NCBI RefSeq assembly: GCF_003545815.1
Contig: NZ_PDUW01000002.1
Coordinates: forward strand, 310,001-374,000
Reading direction: 5' to 3'
DNA: 64,000 nucleotides
Source of the DNA: Pusillimonas caeni
GTDB taxonomy: Bacteria > Pseudomonadota > Gammaproteobacteria > Burkholderiales > Burkholderiaceae_B
The notes beneath the pieces were generated by a model that was given only the letters and a program-made list of their open reading frames with translations, was not told where the DNA came from and made no database searches. The position numbers and the translations under genes are program-made. This document shows positions 17,576-25,525 of the stretch, piece by piece (position 1 is the first letter of the stretch; every line of letters begins with the position of its first letter).

Positions 17576-18588
17576 TGAGGGCATCGTACAGCCTTGTTTC
17601 GTGGCTGGTGGTTCTGGCTATTCTGGCCATTGTGCCGGCCGTTGCACAGCATACCGGCGAGACCTTCTATGTCGACCTGTTCTCGCGTATCGTCATCCTG
17701 GCCATCGCCGTCGTATCGCTCGATCTCTTGATCGGCTTCGGGGGCATGGTCAGCTTCGGCCATGCGGCGTATCTGGGTTTGGGCAGCTACGCGGTCGGCA
17801 TCCTGTCCTTCTACGGCATCGGCGACGGCTTTGTTCACTTCGCCTTTGCCGCCGCCTGCTCCGCCATATTCGCTTTTCTGGTGGGCATCGTGTCGCTGCG
17901 CGTGCGGGGGGCGTACTTCATCATGATCACGCTCGCGTTCACCCAGTTCCTGTACTTTCTCAGCATCAGCCTGGCGACATTCGGCGGAGACGATGGAATG
18001 GTGCTGGCCGAGCGCAGCAGCCTGCCGGGCCTCGATATGTACGATGGGCTGACGCTGTACTACTTGTCCTTTGCCGTTCTTGTCCTGACCCTCTTTTTCA
18101 TGCGACGCCTGGGGCGGTCGCGGTTCGGCATCGTGCTGGACGGCATACGTCAGAACGAAAGACGCATGGCGGCCATCGGCATAAAAACCTTCCGCTACAA
18201 GCTGACCGCCTTCGTGATAGCCGGCACCCTATGCGGAATCGCCGGCGCGCTGCTGGCCAATCACGAAGAGTTCATTTCGCCGGCGGTGCTGCACTGGAGC
18301 AAATCGGGAGACCTGCTCGTCATGGCCATCATGGGCGGCATCGGGACGCTGCTGGGTGGTGTGGTCGGCGCTTTCGTCTTTATTTTCCTGGAGATTCTTC
18401 TATCCGGCTATTCCGAGCATTGGCATCTGGTCTTCGGCCCCTTGCTGGTGCTGCTTGCCGTCGCAACGCGGAATGGCTTGCTGGACCTGAAGCTTCTCGG
18501 CCGGGGCTCCCTGCGGAGGGCGAGGCCCGCGCCCGCTACGCCCGCCGATGGACAGCCCATTGTGCAGACGTTAAGGGGCGTCAAATGA
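17575..18588 (+). CDS. livM: Branched-chain-type ABC transporter permease, LivM family
   Basis: 337 aa polytopic membrane protein. The LivM signature appears as LDLLIGFGGMVSFGHAAYLG near residue 50, and the coupling region as GIGTLLGGVVGAFVFIFLEI. ATG 17575 (TGATG overlap with livH) is preferred to the adjacent TTG at 17572. The protein ends with a hydrophilic Arg/Pro-rich tail of about 35 residues. Its last 4 nt (ATGA) also start the ATPase gene, indicating translational coupling across the operon. Confidence 0.94.
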   Translation: MRASYSLVSWLVVLAILAIVPAVAQHTGETFYVDLFSRIVILAIAVVSLDLLIGFGGMVSFGHAAYLGLGSYAVGILSFYGIGDGFVHFAFAAACSAIFAFLVGIVSLRVRGAYFIMITLAFTQFLYFLSISLATFGGDDGMVLAERSSLPGLDMYDGLTLYYLSFAVLVLTLFFMRRLGRSRFGIVLDGIRQNERRMAAIGIKTFRYKLTAFVIAGTLCGIAGALLANHEEFISPAVLHWSKSGDLLVMAIMGGIGTLLGGVVGAFVFIFLEILLSGYSEHWHLVFGPLLVLLAVATRNGLLDLKLLGRGSLRRARPAPATPADGQPIVQTLRGVK

Positions 18589-19334
18589 ATGGCCCCATAC
18601 TGACTACGCAGCGGCTCAGGATGAAGTTCGGAGGCCTGCTGGCCACGGACGACGTTTCGCTCTCGATCGAACGCGGCAGGCTGCATGCCATCATCGGCCC
18701 CAACGGGGCGGGCAAAACCACATTGCTCTCCCTGTTGTCGGGCGAGCTTCGGCCGACCGCGGGCAGCATTCTGCTGCAGGGACGGGACATTACACCGCTG
18801 GGCTTGGCGGAAAGAGTGCGGCGGGGCGTGGCGCGATCTTTTCAGATCACCTCGGTGCTGGAGGAATTTACAGCCCGGGACAATGTGGCGGTGGCGGTGC
18901 AGGCGAGCCAGGGGCATAGTTTTCGATTCTGGGCCGACGCGCGCCGGGATTCCGCCTTGGTCGACACCGCCGATAGGCTGCTCGAGCAGGTGGGGCTGGC
19001 CCACGCGTCCAACGAAATGACCGGAAGCCTGGCCCACGGCGCGCGGCGCCAGCTGGAGCTGGCCATCGTGCTGGCCACGCGTCCTAGCGTGCTCTTGCTG
19101 GACGAGCCGATGGCGGGCATGAGCCCGGTGGAGTCGGTGCAGATGACGCGACTGCTGGAGCAGCTCAAGCGCCAATACACCATTCTGCTCGTCGAGCACG
19201 ACATGAGCGCTGTCTTTGCGCTGGCGGACGAGATCAGCGTACTGGTCTATGGCCGTGTCATCGCTACGGGAAGCCCGGAGGCGATTCGCGGCGACGAGTC
19301 GGTGCGGCAAGCCTATTTGGGAGAAGAAGCGTGA
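18585..19334 (+). CDS. livG: Branched-chain-type ABC transporter ATP-binding protein, LivG family
   Basis: 249 aa from ATG 18585, which overlaps the livM stop by 4 nt. Walker A is GPNGAGKTT, the signature region LAHGARRQLELAIVLA, Walker B VLLLDEPMAGMSP and the H-loop LLVEHDM. LAHGA instead of LSGGQ and the long segment before it are typical of LivG. It energises import together with LivF, whose GTG start overlaps the stop by 4 nt. The frame is open further upstream but overlaps livM there. Confidence 0.94.
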   Translation: MNGPILTTQRLRMKFGGLLATDDVSLSIERGRLHAIIGPNGAGKTTLLSLLSGELRPTAGSILLQGRDITPLGLAERVRRGVARSFQITSVLEEFTARDNVAVAVQASQGHSFRFWADARRDSALVDTADRLLEQVGLAHASNEMTGSLAHGARRQLELAIVLATRPSVLLLDEPMAGMSPVESVQMTRLLEQLKRQYTILLVEHDMSAVFALADEISVLVYGRVIATGSPEAIRGDESVRQAYLGEEA

Positions 19335-20035
19335 CCCTGACGGTCAATGGCCTTACGGCGCGCTATGGAAGCAGCCAGGTTTTGTTCGGCATCGATTTCA
19401 GCATCGGAGAAGGGCAGGTGGTGACATTGCTGGGCCGGAACGGCATGGGCAAGACGACCACGGTCAAGGCCCTGACCGGCATGCTTCGTCAGCGCGAAGG
19501 CAAGCTGAGTTTCGACGGCAGGAATATAGGCGCGATGGAAAGCCACGCCATTGCGCGCTTGGGCATTGGACTGGTCCCGGAAGGCCGCCGAATCTTCACC
19601 AACTTGTCGGTCAAAGAGAACCTGATCGCCACCGCGGGCAATCCAAGGCGGGCTCGAGACCCCTGGACGATAGACAAGATCGTGGCGCTTTTCCCCAATC
19701 TCGGCCGGCGCCTGAAGAACCAGGGCTGGCAATTGTCGGGCGGCGAACAGCAGATGCTGGCCATAGGCCGCGCGCTCATGACCAACCCCAAGCTGCTCAT
19801 CCTGGATGAGGCGACGGAAGGGCTGGCGCCCCTCGTGCGCGAGGAAATCTGGCAGTGCCTGTCCACCTTGAAGGGCATGGGACAGTCGATTCTGCTGATC
19901 GACAAGAATATGGACAAGGTTGCCCAAATCGCCGACCGCCACATCGTGCTTGAGAAAGGAAGAGTGGTGTGGGAGGGGGATTCCGCCTCCCTGCTCGCAG
20001 ACAAGAGTATCGCCGCGGCATACCTTGGTGTTTGA
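19331..20035 (+). CDS. livF: Branched-chain-type ABC transporter ATP-binding protein, LivF family
   Basis: 234 aa starting at GTG 19331, overlapping livG by 4 nt. Walker A is GRNGMGKTT, the family motif GIGLVPEGRRIFTNLSVKEN is complete, the signature LSGGEQQM, Walker B LLILDEATEGLAP and H-loop IDKNMDKV. The H-loop His is replaced by Asn (VEHN or VEQN in most LivF), which is common in LivF-type subunits. It forms the ATPase heterodimer with LivG. Confidence 0.94.
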   Translation: MTLTVNGLTARYGSSQVLFGIDFSIGEGQVVTLLGRNGMGKTTTVKALTGMLRQREGKLSFDGRNIGAMESHAIARLGIGLVPEGRRIFTNLSVKENLIATAGNPRRARDPWTIDKIVALFPNLGRRLKNQGWQLSGGEQQMLAIGRALMTNPKLLILDEATEGLAPLVREEIWQCLSTLKGMGQSILLIDKNMDKVAQIADRHIVLEKGRVVWEGDSASLLADKSIAAAYLGV

Positions 20036-20076
20036 CGCGGCTGGGTTCTCGCTTACAGACTTGAAAGGATGCACCC

Positions 20077-21312
20077 ATGAAATTCATTCTCGTTGGACAG
20101 CACAGCCCCGAGTGGGCCCTGCGTTCCGAAGCCCGGTCCAGGATGGCGTTCGCCAAGATCCAGGAACTGGGCCTTTCCGTGGAAAGTTCCTACTACACAC
20201 AAGGGCGGCACGACTACGTCACCATCGTCGAGTCGCCCGATGCCGAAACGGTGTCGCGCTTTTCCATCTGGTATGCCGCGCAGGGATTCGGGCGCGTGGA
20301 AACGATGCGCGGCTACGACTCCACGGAAATGAATGCCATCACGTCGGGCCTCGATGTCGACGCCCGGCTTTTCGGCGCGTCGCCCGCCATCGGCTCGCAC
20401 GACGCGCAGGGTTCGCTTGAACAGACGGTCAATCTTCCTGTATTCGAGTCCTACACCCAGACCGAACTCGACCTGCAATACAACCCGCGTCTTGCCGTGA
20501 AGGACTTTCCCGCCTTGGCCACAGAGTGGCAGGCCCGCAGCCGGGCCGCCCGCGAAAGGCTACGATGCACCGCCGATGTCTCCTATGGCCCGACCGAAAT
20601 GGAAAAGCTCGACATCTTCCGCCAGAAAGACGCCGGCGCGCCCATCGTCATCTTCTTCCATGGCGGCTACTGGCGTTCCGGCGACAAGTCCGACTTCAGC
20701 TTCGTCGCGGAAGGCCTGGCCGAGTCGGGGGCAACCGTGGTAATCCCCAACTATGCGCTGTGCCCGCACGTCACCATGGACCAACTGGTCGACCAATGCT
20801 ATGGGGCCATCCGCTGGGTGCATGACAATGCTTCCGAGTTCGGCGGGGACCCGTCCCGCATCCATCTGGCCGGCCACTCCGCCGGCGGGCATATTGTGGC
20901 CCTGGCCATGACCCGGGGCACCGAAGCCGGGCTGCCCGAGGGAATGATAAAAAGCGGTTTGTCCATCAGCGGCTTATACAACCTCGAGCCCTTGCGGCGC
21001 AGCTTTCTCAATATGGAGGTGCGCCTGACGCCCGAGCAGGTGCTGCGCCTGAGCCCCATCGGCCATCTACGCCGCACAGACGCACAATTGGCCCTCGCGG
21101 TCGGTGCGGACGAGAGCCACGAGTTCCATAGGCAGACCAACGACTATCGCCGCGAATGGGAGCGTTGCGGCAACAGCGCTCGCTATCTGCCTGTAGCCGG
21201 TGCCGACCACTATTCAGTATTGGATTCCCTCGCGGATTCGGGAGGCGTGTTGTGCCAGGCCATGGTGAAGACCATGAGCGACGGCGTTCGTGCGGTCGAC
21301 TCTTCCGTCTAG
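20077..21312 (+). CDS. GYD-domain / alpha-beta hydrolase (kynurenine-formamidase-like) fusion
   Basis: 411 aa in one uninterrupted frame. Residues 1-90 resemble a GYD domain (GRHDYVTIVESPDAETVSRF, then GFGRVETMRGYD), a small ferredoxin-like fold of unknown role that is usually a stand-alone protein of about 100 aa. From about residue 165 it is an alpha/beta hydrolase of the kynurenine formamidase type: oxyanion motif HGGYW (195-199), nucleophile elbow GHSAGG with Ser268, an Asp in GADESHEF and a His in GADHYSVLDSL. It lies 41 nt after livF with AAAGGATG upstream and is followed by an intrinsic terminator, so it closes the Liv operon. It probably hydrolyses an amide or ester in the imported compound (inference). 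Confidence 0.87.
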   Translation: MKFILVGQHSPEWALRSEARSRMAFAKIQELGLSVESSYYTQGRHDYVTIVESPDAETVSRFSIWYAAQGFGRVETMRGYDSTEMNAITSGLDVDARLFGASPAIGSHDAQGSLEQTVNLPVFESYTQTELDLQYNPRLAVKDFPALATEWQARSRAARERLRCTADVSYGPTEMEKLDIFRQKDAGAPIVIFFHGGYWRSGDKSDFSFVAEGLAESGATVVIPNYALCPHVTMDQLVDQCYGAIRWVHDNASEFGGDPSRIHLAGHSAGGHIVALAMTRGTEAGLPEGMIKSGLSISGLYNLEPLRRSFLNMEVRLTPEQVLRLSPIGHLRRTDAQLALAVGADESHEFHRQTNDYRREWERCGNSARYLPVAGADHYSVLDSLADSGGVLCQAMVKTMSDGVRAVDSSV

Positions 21313-21341
21313 CGCTCGGGCCGCCAGCCATTCTGCCTGCC

Positions 21342-21383
21342 GGGGAAGAAGCCCAAAGCAGCTTCTTCTCCCCCCTTTCTTTT
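21342..21383 (+). terminator. Intrinsic terminator after GYD-hydrolase gene
   Basis: A hairpin formed by GGGGAAGAAGC (21342-21352) and GCTTCTTCTCCCC (21361-21373), with one bulged position and an 8-nt loop, is followed by CCTTTCTTTT. It starts 30 nt after the stop of the plus-strand gene and ends at the stop of the convergent luciferase-like gene. On the plus strand it has the expected T-run. Confidence 0.8.
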
Positions 21384-22404
21384 AGCGCCAGCCGAGCCCG
21401 GGCGCGACGTGGGTCAAGATCGATTCGATGACGTGCGCGTTGTAGTCCACGCCGAGCTGGTTCGGAACCGTCAACAGCAGGGTGTCCGCCTCCGCGATGG
21501 CCTCATCCTTCTTCAACTGCTCGACGAGCACATCCGGCTCGGCGGCGTAGCTGCGGCCGAATACCGCCCGCGTCTTCTCGTCGATGAAACCCACCTGGTC
21601 CTCGTCCTGCCCCGCACGGCCGAAGTAGGCCCGATCCAGGTCGTTTACCAGCGCGAAAATGCTGCGACTGACCGAAACGCGCGGCTCCCGCTTATGGCCC
21701 GCCTCTTTCCACGCCGCCTTGTACGCTCGAATCTGCGCCGCCTGCTGCACGTGCAGCGGCTCCCCGGTCTCGTCGGTTTTAAGCGTCGAGCTTTGCAGAT
21801 TCATACCCAGCTTCGCCGCCCAAACCGCCGTGGCGTTGGAGCTGGAACCCCACCAGACGCGATTACGCAGCCCTTCCGAAAGCGGTTCAAGGCGCAAGAG
21901 GCCGGGCGGATTCGGAAACATCGGCCGGGGATTCGGCTGCGCAAAGCCTTCGCCCCGCAGCAGGTCGAGAAAGACCTCGGTATGTTGGCGCCCCATGTCG
22001 GCGTCGTCCTGCCCTTCGGCCGGCTGATACCCGAAATAGCGCCAGCCCTCGATCACTTGCTCCGGCGAGCCCCTGCTGATTCCCAATTGCAGCCGTCCGC
22101 CCGCAATCAAATCCGCCGCGCCGGCATCCTCGACCATGTAGCAGGGGTTCTCGTAACGCATGTCGATGACCGCGGTGCCGATCTCGATGCGTTTCGTCTT
22201 GGCGCCCGCGGCGGCGAGAAGCGGGAACGGCGAAGCCAGCTGTCGCGCGAAGTGATGAACGCGGAAATATGCGCCGTCCAAGCCGAGTTCTTCGGCGGCG
22301 ACGGCGAGGTCTATGGACTGCAGAAGCGCGTCCGAGGCGGAGCGCGTTTGCGATTGGGGGGAGGGCGTCCAGTGGCCGAAGGAGAGGAATCCGAGTTTTT
22401 TCAT
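21382..22404 (-). CDS. LLM-class flavin-dependent oxidoreductase (luciferase-like)
   Basis: 340 aa protein of the bacterial luciferase/F420 superfamily, group 1 (MsnO8-like). Visible features are the N-terminal strand LGFLSFGHW, the HHFA segment (YFRVHHFARQL), SPFPLLAAAGAKTKRIEIGTAVIDMRYENP and the substrate/flavin loop GRLQLGISRGSPEQV. Such enzymes use reduced FMN and oxygen to hydroxylate or cleave small organic or organosulfur compounds. It is transcribed alone, converging on the GYD-hydrolase gene. An FMN reductase is not adjacent. The substrate cannot be read. Confidence 0.9.
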   Translation of the reverse strand: MKKLGFLSFGHWTPSPQSQTRSASDALLQSIDLAVAAEELGLDGAYFRVHHFARQLASPFPLLAAAGAKTKRIEIGTAVIDMRYENPCYMVEDAGAADLIAGGRLQLGISRGSPEQVIEGWRYFGYQPAEGQDDADMGRQHTEVFLDLLRGEGFAQPNPRPMFPNPPGLLRLEPLSEGLRNRVWWGSSSNATAVWAAKLGMNLQSSTLKTDETGEPLHVQQAAQIRAYKAAWKEAGHKREPRVSVSRSIFALVNDLDRAYFGRAGQDEDQVGFIDEKTRAVFGRSYAAEPDVLVEQLKKDEAIAEADTLLLTVPNQLGVDYNAHVIESILTHVAPGLGWR

Positions 22405-22520
22405 CGTAGAGCGACCTTGAGGGGGGAGTGGTGTCTGCGTTATTTAGATGGGGCAGGCGCTGGTGGTTTCGTTGCTACGATTCTAGACTGATGGCGGGTT
22501 TGTGATTGGCTGCTATCGAC
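22405..22520. other. Upstream region of luciferase-like gene
   Basis: 116 nt between the luciferase-like gene's start and the left inverted repeat of the IS30 element. It presumably carries the luciferase-like promoter; if so, the insertion left that promoter largely intact. No clear hexamers were identified. Confidence 0.35.
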
Positions 22521-22545
22521 TGCGGATTCAACCGGTGGATGCAAC
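22521..22545 (+). repeat. IS30 left inverted repeat
   Basis: 25 bases identical to the reverse complement of 23725-23749; it marks the outer left end of the insertion sequence. Confidence 0.92.
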
Positions 22546-22581
22546 ATACTAGACGCTACATAAGCAGAAGGAGTGTTGCAG

Positions 22582-23742
22582 ATGAAGCAGCGGCCTCGAA
22601 TCTACTATACGGAAAGCCAGAAAGCGCTGATGTGGGAGCGCTGGCGTAAGGGCGAATCACTTCAGCAGATCGCCCAGTTGTTTGATCGAAACCACTCATC
22701 GATCCAGCGGATTCTTGCGGAGACTGGCGGCATACAACCCGTGCGAAGATGCCGATCCCGTCTGGCTCTGACTTTAGGCGAGCGCGAAGAGATCTCACGG
22801 GGCCTAATCGCGGGTTATTCGGTCCGTTCGATTGCCACGATGCTCAGGCGGGCGCCCTCCACGATCAGCCGGGAAGTCAATCGTAACGGCGGGTCAACGG
22901 ATTATCGTGCTAGCTTAGCGGATCAAACCGCGTGGGACAGAGCACTTCGTCCTAAGACTTGTAAATTGGCACATAATCGAGATCTAGCGCACCTGGTCGC
23001 AGAGAAGCTCCAACTGCAGTGGTCACCGGAGCAAATTGCTGGATGGTTGAGGTGCGCCTATCCCGGAAACGAGGAATATCAGGTGTCGCACGAAACCATC
23101 TATCGCACGCTCTTTATTCAGGCGCGAGGCGCACTGAAGAAGGAGTTGCTGACACACTTGCGACGTACACGAGTTATGCGCCGCTCTCGCCACCATACGC
23201 AGAAGACAGATAACCATGGCCGGATCGTCGATGCTGTCTCGATCAGCGAGCGGCCAGCCTCAGCAGAAGATCGCGCGGTTCCAGGGCATTGGGAAGGCGA
23301 CTTGCTATTCGGCAGCAGTAACAGTCAGATTGCGACTCTGGTGGAGCGTCAGACACGCTATGTCATGCTGGTGAAGGTAGCAGGCAAGGATACCGAGACG
23401 GTGGTCAGCGGGTTGATCAAGCATGCCCGACAACTGCCACGTGAACTCTATAAGTCGCTCACCTGGGATCGGGGCAAGGAGATGGCCGATCACAAGCGCT
23501 TCACTCTGGCTACGGATATCAAGGTGTTTTTCTGCGACCCTCAGAATCCCTGGCAGCGTGGAACAAATGAGAATACCAACGGCCTTGTTCGGCAATACTT
23601 GCCAAAGGGAATTGATCTGTCCGACTACTCGCAGGCCAAGCTCAATGCTATCGCAAGGCGACTGAATGAACGTCCGAGAAAAACCTTAAACTACGACACA
23701 CCGGCACAACGATTTAACCAGACCGTTGCATCCACCGGTTGA
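22582..23742 (+). CDS. IS30-family transposase
   Basis: 386 aa from ATG 22582, which has AGAAGGAG about 10 nt upstream; in-frame GTG/TTG codons at 22573/22576 are alternatives. The N-terminal helix-turn-helix (GESLQQIAQLFDRNHSSIQR) and a second DNA-binding region (SVRSIATMLRRAPSTISREV) are the IS30 HTH_38 signature. The DDE catalytic core shows Asp in GHWEGDLLFGS, Asp in TWDRGKEM and Glu in GTNENTNGLVRQY. All catalytic positions are present and length is normal, so it is probably functional. It catalyses copy-out transposition between the two 25-bp ends. Confidence 0.96.
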   Translation: MKQRPRIYYTESQKALMWERWRKGESLQQIAQLFDRNHSSIQRILAETGGIQPVRRCRSRLALTLGEREEISRGLIAGYSVRSIATMLRRAPSTISREVNRNGGSTDYRASLADQTAWDRALRPKTCKLAHNRDLAHLVAEKLQLQWSPEQIAGWLRCAYPGNEEYQVSHETIYRTLFIQARGALKKELLTHLRRTRVMRRSRHHTQKTDNHGRIVDAVSISERPASAEDRAVPGHWEGDLLFGSSNSQIATLVERQTRYVMLVKVAGKDTETVVSGLIKHARQLPRELYKSLTWDRGKEMADHKRFTLATDIKVFFCDPQNPWQRGTNENTNGLVRQYLPKGIDLSDYSQAKLNAIARRLNERPRKTLNYDTPAQRFNQTVASTG

Positions 23743-23749
23743 ATCCGCA
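23725..23749 (-). repeat. IS30 right inverted repeat
   Basis: 25 bases, exact inverse of 22521-22545; it contains the transposase stop codon at 23740-23742. Confidence 0.92.
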
Positions 23750-24066
23750 ACCCCAAGCGGACATTAGGGTCAGACTCAAAACTTATTCACTAAGTTTTTC
23801 TACTTCGCTCGAACTTCGTTAACAAACGTTTGAATTTGGATTGCATCGTCAATGTTCAAATTAAGCCGCCCCGTGGAGAGTTGGGATTTGGTCGAGATAA
23901 TGGCCAGGGAAACGAAGAGTGTTCGAGCCCCCTAGCATGAACTACACAGTGGCCTAACTTAAGCGCTGAAGTCTATATTTGCGACTGAGCACTGGCCGCT
24001 AACCGACTTGCGACATCGTCCGCTGCAAAGACCCGAAGCAGTCCTCGCGTGTATGGTGGCATCAAG
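23750..24066. other. Non-coding 317-nt region right of the IS element
   Basis: No supported gene. It is AT-richer than the flanks. It opens with ATTAGGGTCAGACTC at 23764-23778, a string often seen beside REP-associated (IS200-like) tyrosine transposases, but no such gene or hairpin is present, so it may be a decayed mobile-element end. The rest shows no extended repeat, promoter or hairpin that I can support. Confidence 0.4.
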
Positions 24067-25257
24067 CTAGATCGCGCCCCTGACCGCTTGCACGACAATC
24101 CAGCTCTGCATAGTCAGAAATACACCGAAGGCGAGCAGTGCAATCAGATAGAGGCCGCTGGCGAAGAGACGTGACAACAGGTTTTGCCTCCCTTGCCAGC
24201 TTGCTACTGTTTCGGCCAATCGTTCAACGTCGATCACCTCGTACAAAGTGTGCAAGCCATGGACATGCCGCACCGCCAGCGGCGCGTCTGAAAACGCCTC
24301 CGATTTGAATTCGAAGCCACTGGAGTGCCAGTTGATAATGATGGAGCCTGGCGGCACGCCCTTGGATTCGCTGCTCAGGGGCTTGCCTGCCAAGGACTGC
24401 TTAGTTTTGGACTCTCGATGAAACTCTTCCTCCTTTTCTGAGGCTTGGCGGATCGACAATGATACGACGTATGGTTCACGCGCCTCGATCAGCTTTCTTG
24501 GCCCCTCGATTCGCGACAGAAACGGAGGGCAAGTTCTTGATTCTTCATACACCGCAAGTCCTCGTTCATGCGCACACGTGATGATGGCCTCTTCGAGCCG
24601 GTAGCATCCAAACGAACCAAAGCCACTTTGATGTGGCTCGATACCTCCAAGGAAAAGTTGCCGTGCCCGTCTCGAGTTTTCACTGGGCTGGAAGTCGTCG
24701 AAGGCTAACTCTATTGGATAGGCTCTGACCGAGACTAATGCATGAATCTCTTCCTCGATCAAGGCTCGCCAGTGCAGCTTACGATCAGGGTCGTAATTGG
24801 CCTGCCGTTCGGATACCTCTCTAATGAGATCCGGGCAGCGCCAAGCCACCCAGGCACACGCCAGCACATATGCAAGGCCAGAGAAGTAGAGGAAACCTAG
24901 CTGGAGGGGAAAGGCTCGCGCAAAGACCGAGTTGCTGTGTAGCACAATCCACGCAGCTAGCGGCGCTATCACAATGCCGCCAAGGCCAAGCTGATATATC
25001 CGCTCACTGCGCTTGCGAAGCAACACGAACCACGAAAATCGTCGCATGAAGCGAGCACGGGCTGCTTCCAACTTGGTCGGTAGTGGCAAAGTTTGATGAT
25101 ACGTGTCGAATGGATCTGGGTGCACAAGCCACCCCAGACGGCTCTCCTCCATAAAGCGGCGCAGCCGCTCTCGACGCTGTCGTTGTCGACGCTCCCGCTC
25201 GAGCTTCAGAAGCAGCTCTGTAGAAGATCGGGAGAACTTTGTATCGTGATCAGCCAT
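24067..25257 (-). CDS. Orphan membrane protein of unknown function
   Basis: 396 aa from ATG 25257. The frame stays open to 25491, but the extra 78 residues are Cys/Arg/Ser-rich and look non-coding, so the shorter start (MADHDTKFSRSS) is preferred. A highly charged coiled-coil-like N-terminus (ELLLKLERERRQRQRRERLR) precedes two transmembrane helices near residues 95-140 (GGIVIAPLAAWIVL; FLYFSGLAYVLACAWVAW). A soluble central domain of about 200 residues follows, then a C-terminal transmembrane helix (GLYLIALLAFGVFLTM). No family recognised. It lies in the low-GC segment beside the IS30 element and is probably horizontally acquired. Confidence 0.7.
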   Translation of the reverse strand: MADHDTKFSRSSTELLLKLERERRQRQRRERLRRFMEESRLGWLVHPDPFDTYHQTLPLPTKLEAARARFMRRFSWFVLLRKRSERIYQLGLGGIVIAPLAAWIVLHSNSVFARAFPLQLGFLYFSGLAYVLACAWVAWRCPDLIREVSERQANYDPDRKLHWRALIEEEIHALVSVRAYPIELAFDDFQPSENSRRARQLFLGGIEPHQSGFGSFGCYRLEEAIITCAHERGLAVYEESRTCPPFLSRIEGPRKLIEAREPYVVSLSIRQASEKEEEFHRESKTKQSLAGKPLSSESKGVPPGSIIINWHSSGFEFKSEAFSDAPLAVRHVHGLHTLYEVIDVERLAETVASWQGRQNLLSRLFASGLYLIALLAFGVFLTMQSWIVVQAVRGAI

Positions 25258-25525
25258 ATCCGAACGCAAACCGCTCTCTTCGCCCGTGGGTACTTCGTCG
25301 GAAGCACCACCGCCTCGTTGTTGTTCTCGGTTTGTCCCATGTTGTGTGTCGAATGACTTCCCTTGCTGTTTAGAGCTATCTGATCGGCAGAAAGATGAAG
25401 CGCTGGAGAGATCGTCAAGGCACCTATCCCTGCAGCGATTCGAATAGCAGTTCCTGGCCGAATACGGCCTTTCTACAAGCGTTAGTTTCAATACTAAGAG
25501 AACCTAATGTGAAGGCTAATCGCCC
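25258..25525. other. Upstream region of orphan membrane gene
   Basis: 268 nt between the membrane-protein start and the end of the ABC ATPase gene. The minus-strand frame is open to 25491, so part could be an N-terminal extension of the membrane protein. No separate gene is supported. Confidence 0.35.

Larger units (their letters stand above)
22521..23749 (+). mobile_element. IS30-family insertion sequence, apparently complete
   Basis: A 1229-bp element bounded by perfect 25-bp inverted repeats (22521-22545 and 23725-23749), each reading inwards TGCGGATTCAACCGGTGGAT plus GCAAC. It is flanked on both sides by AC (22519-22520 and 23750-23751), a possible 2-bp target duplication of the kind IS30 elements make. 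It encodes one intact transposase whose stop codon lies inside the right repeat. There is no sign of decay, so the element may be recent and active. The DNA to its right is visibly less GC-rich and has orphan genes. Confidence 0.93.

Noticed and set aside
25258-25491. N-terminal extension (78 codons) of the orphan membrane protein
   Set aside because: Cys/Ser/Arg-rich and unlike the rest of the protein; ATG 25257 gives a more natural start. Kept as an alternative only.
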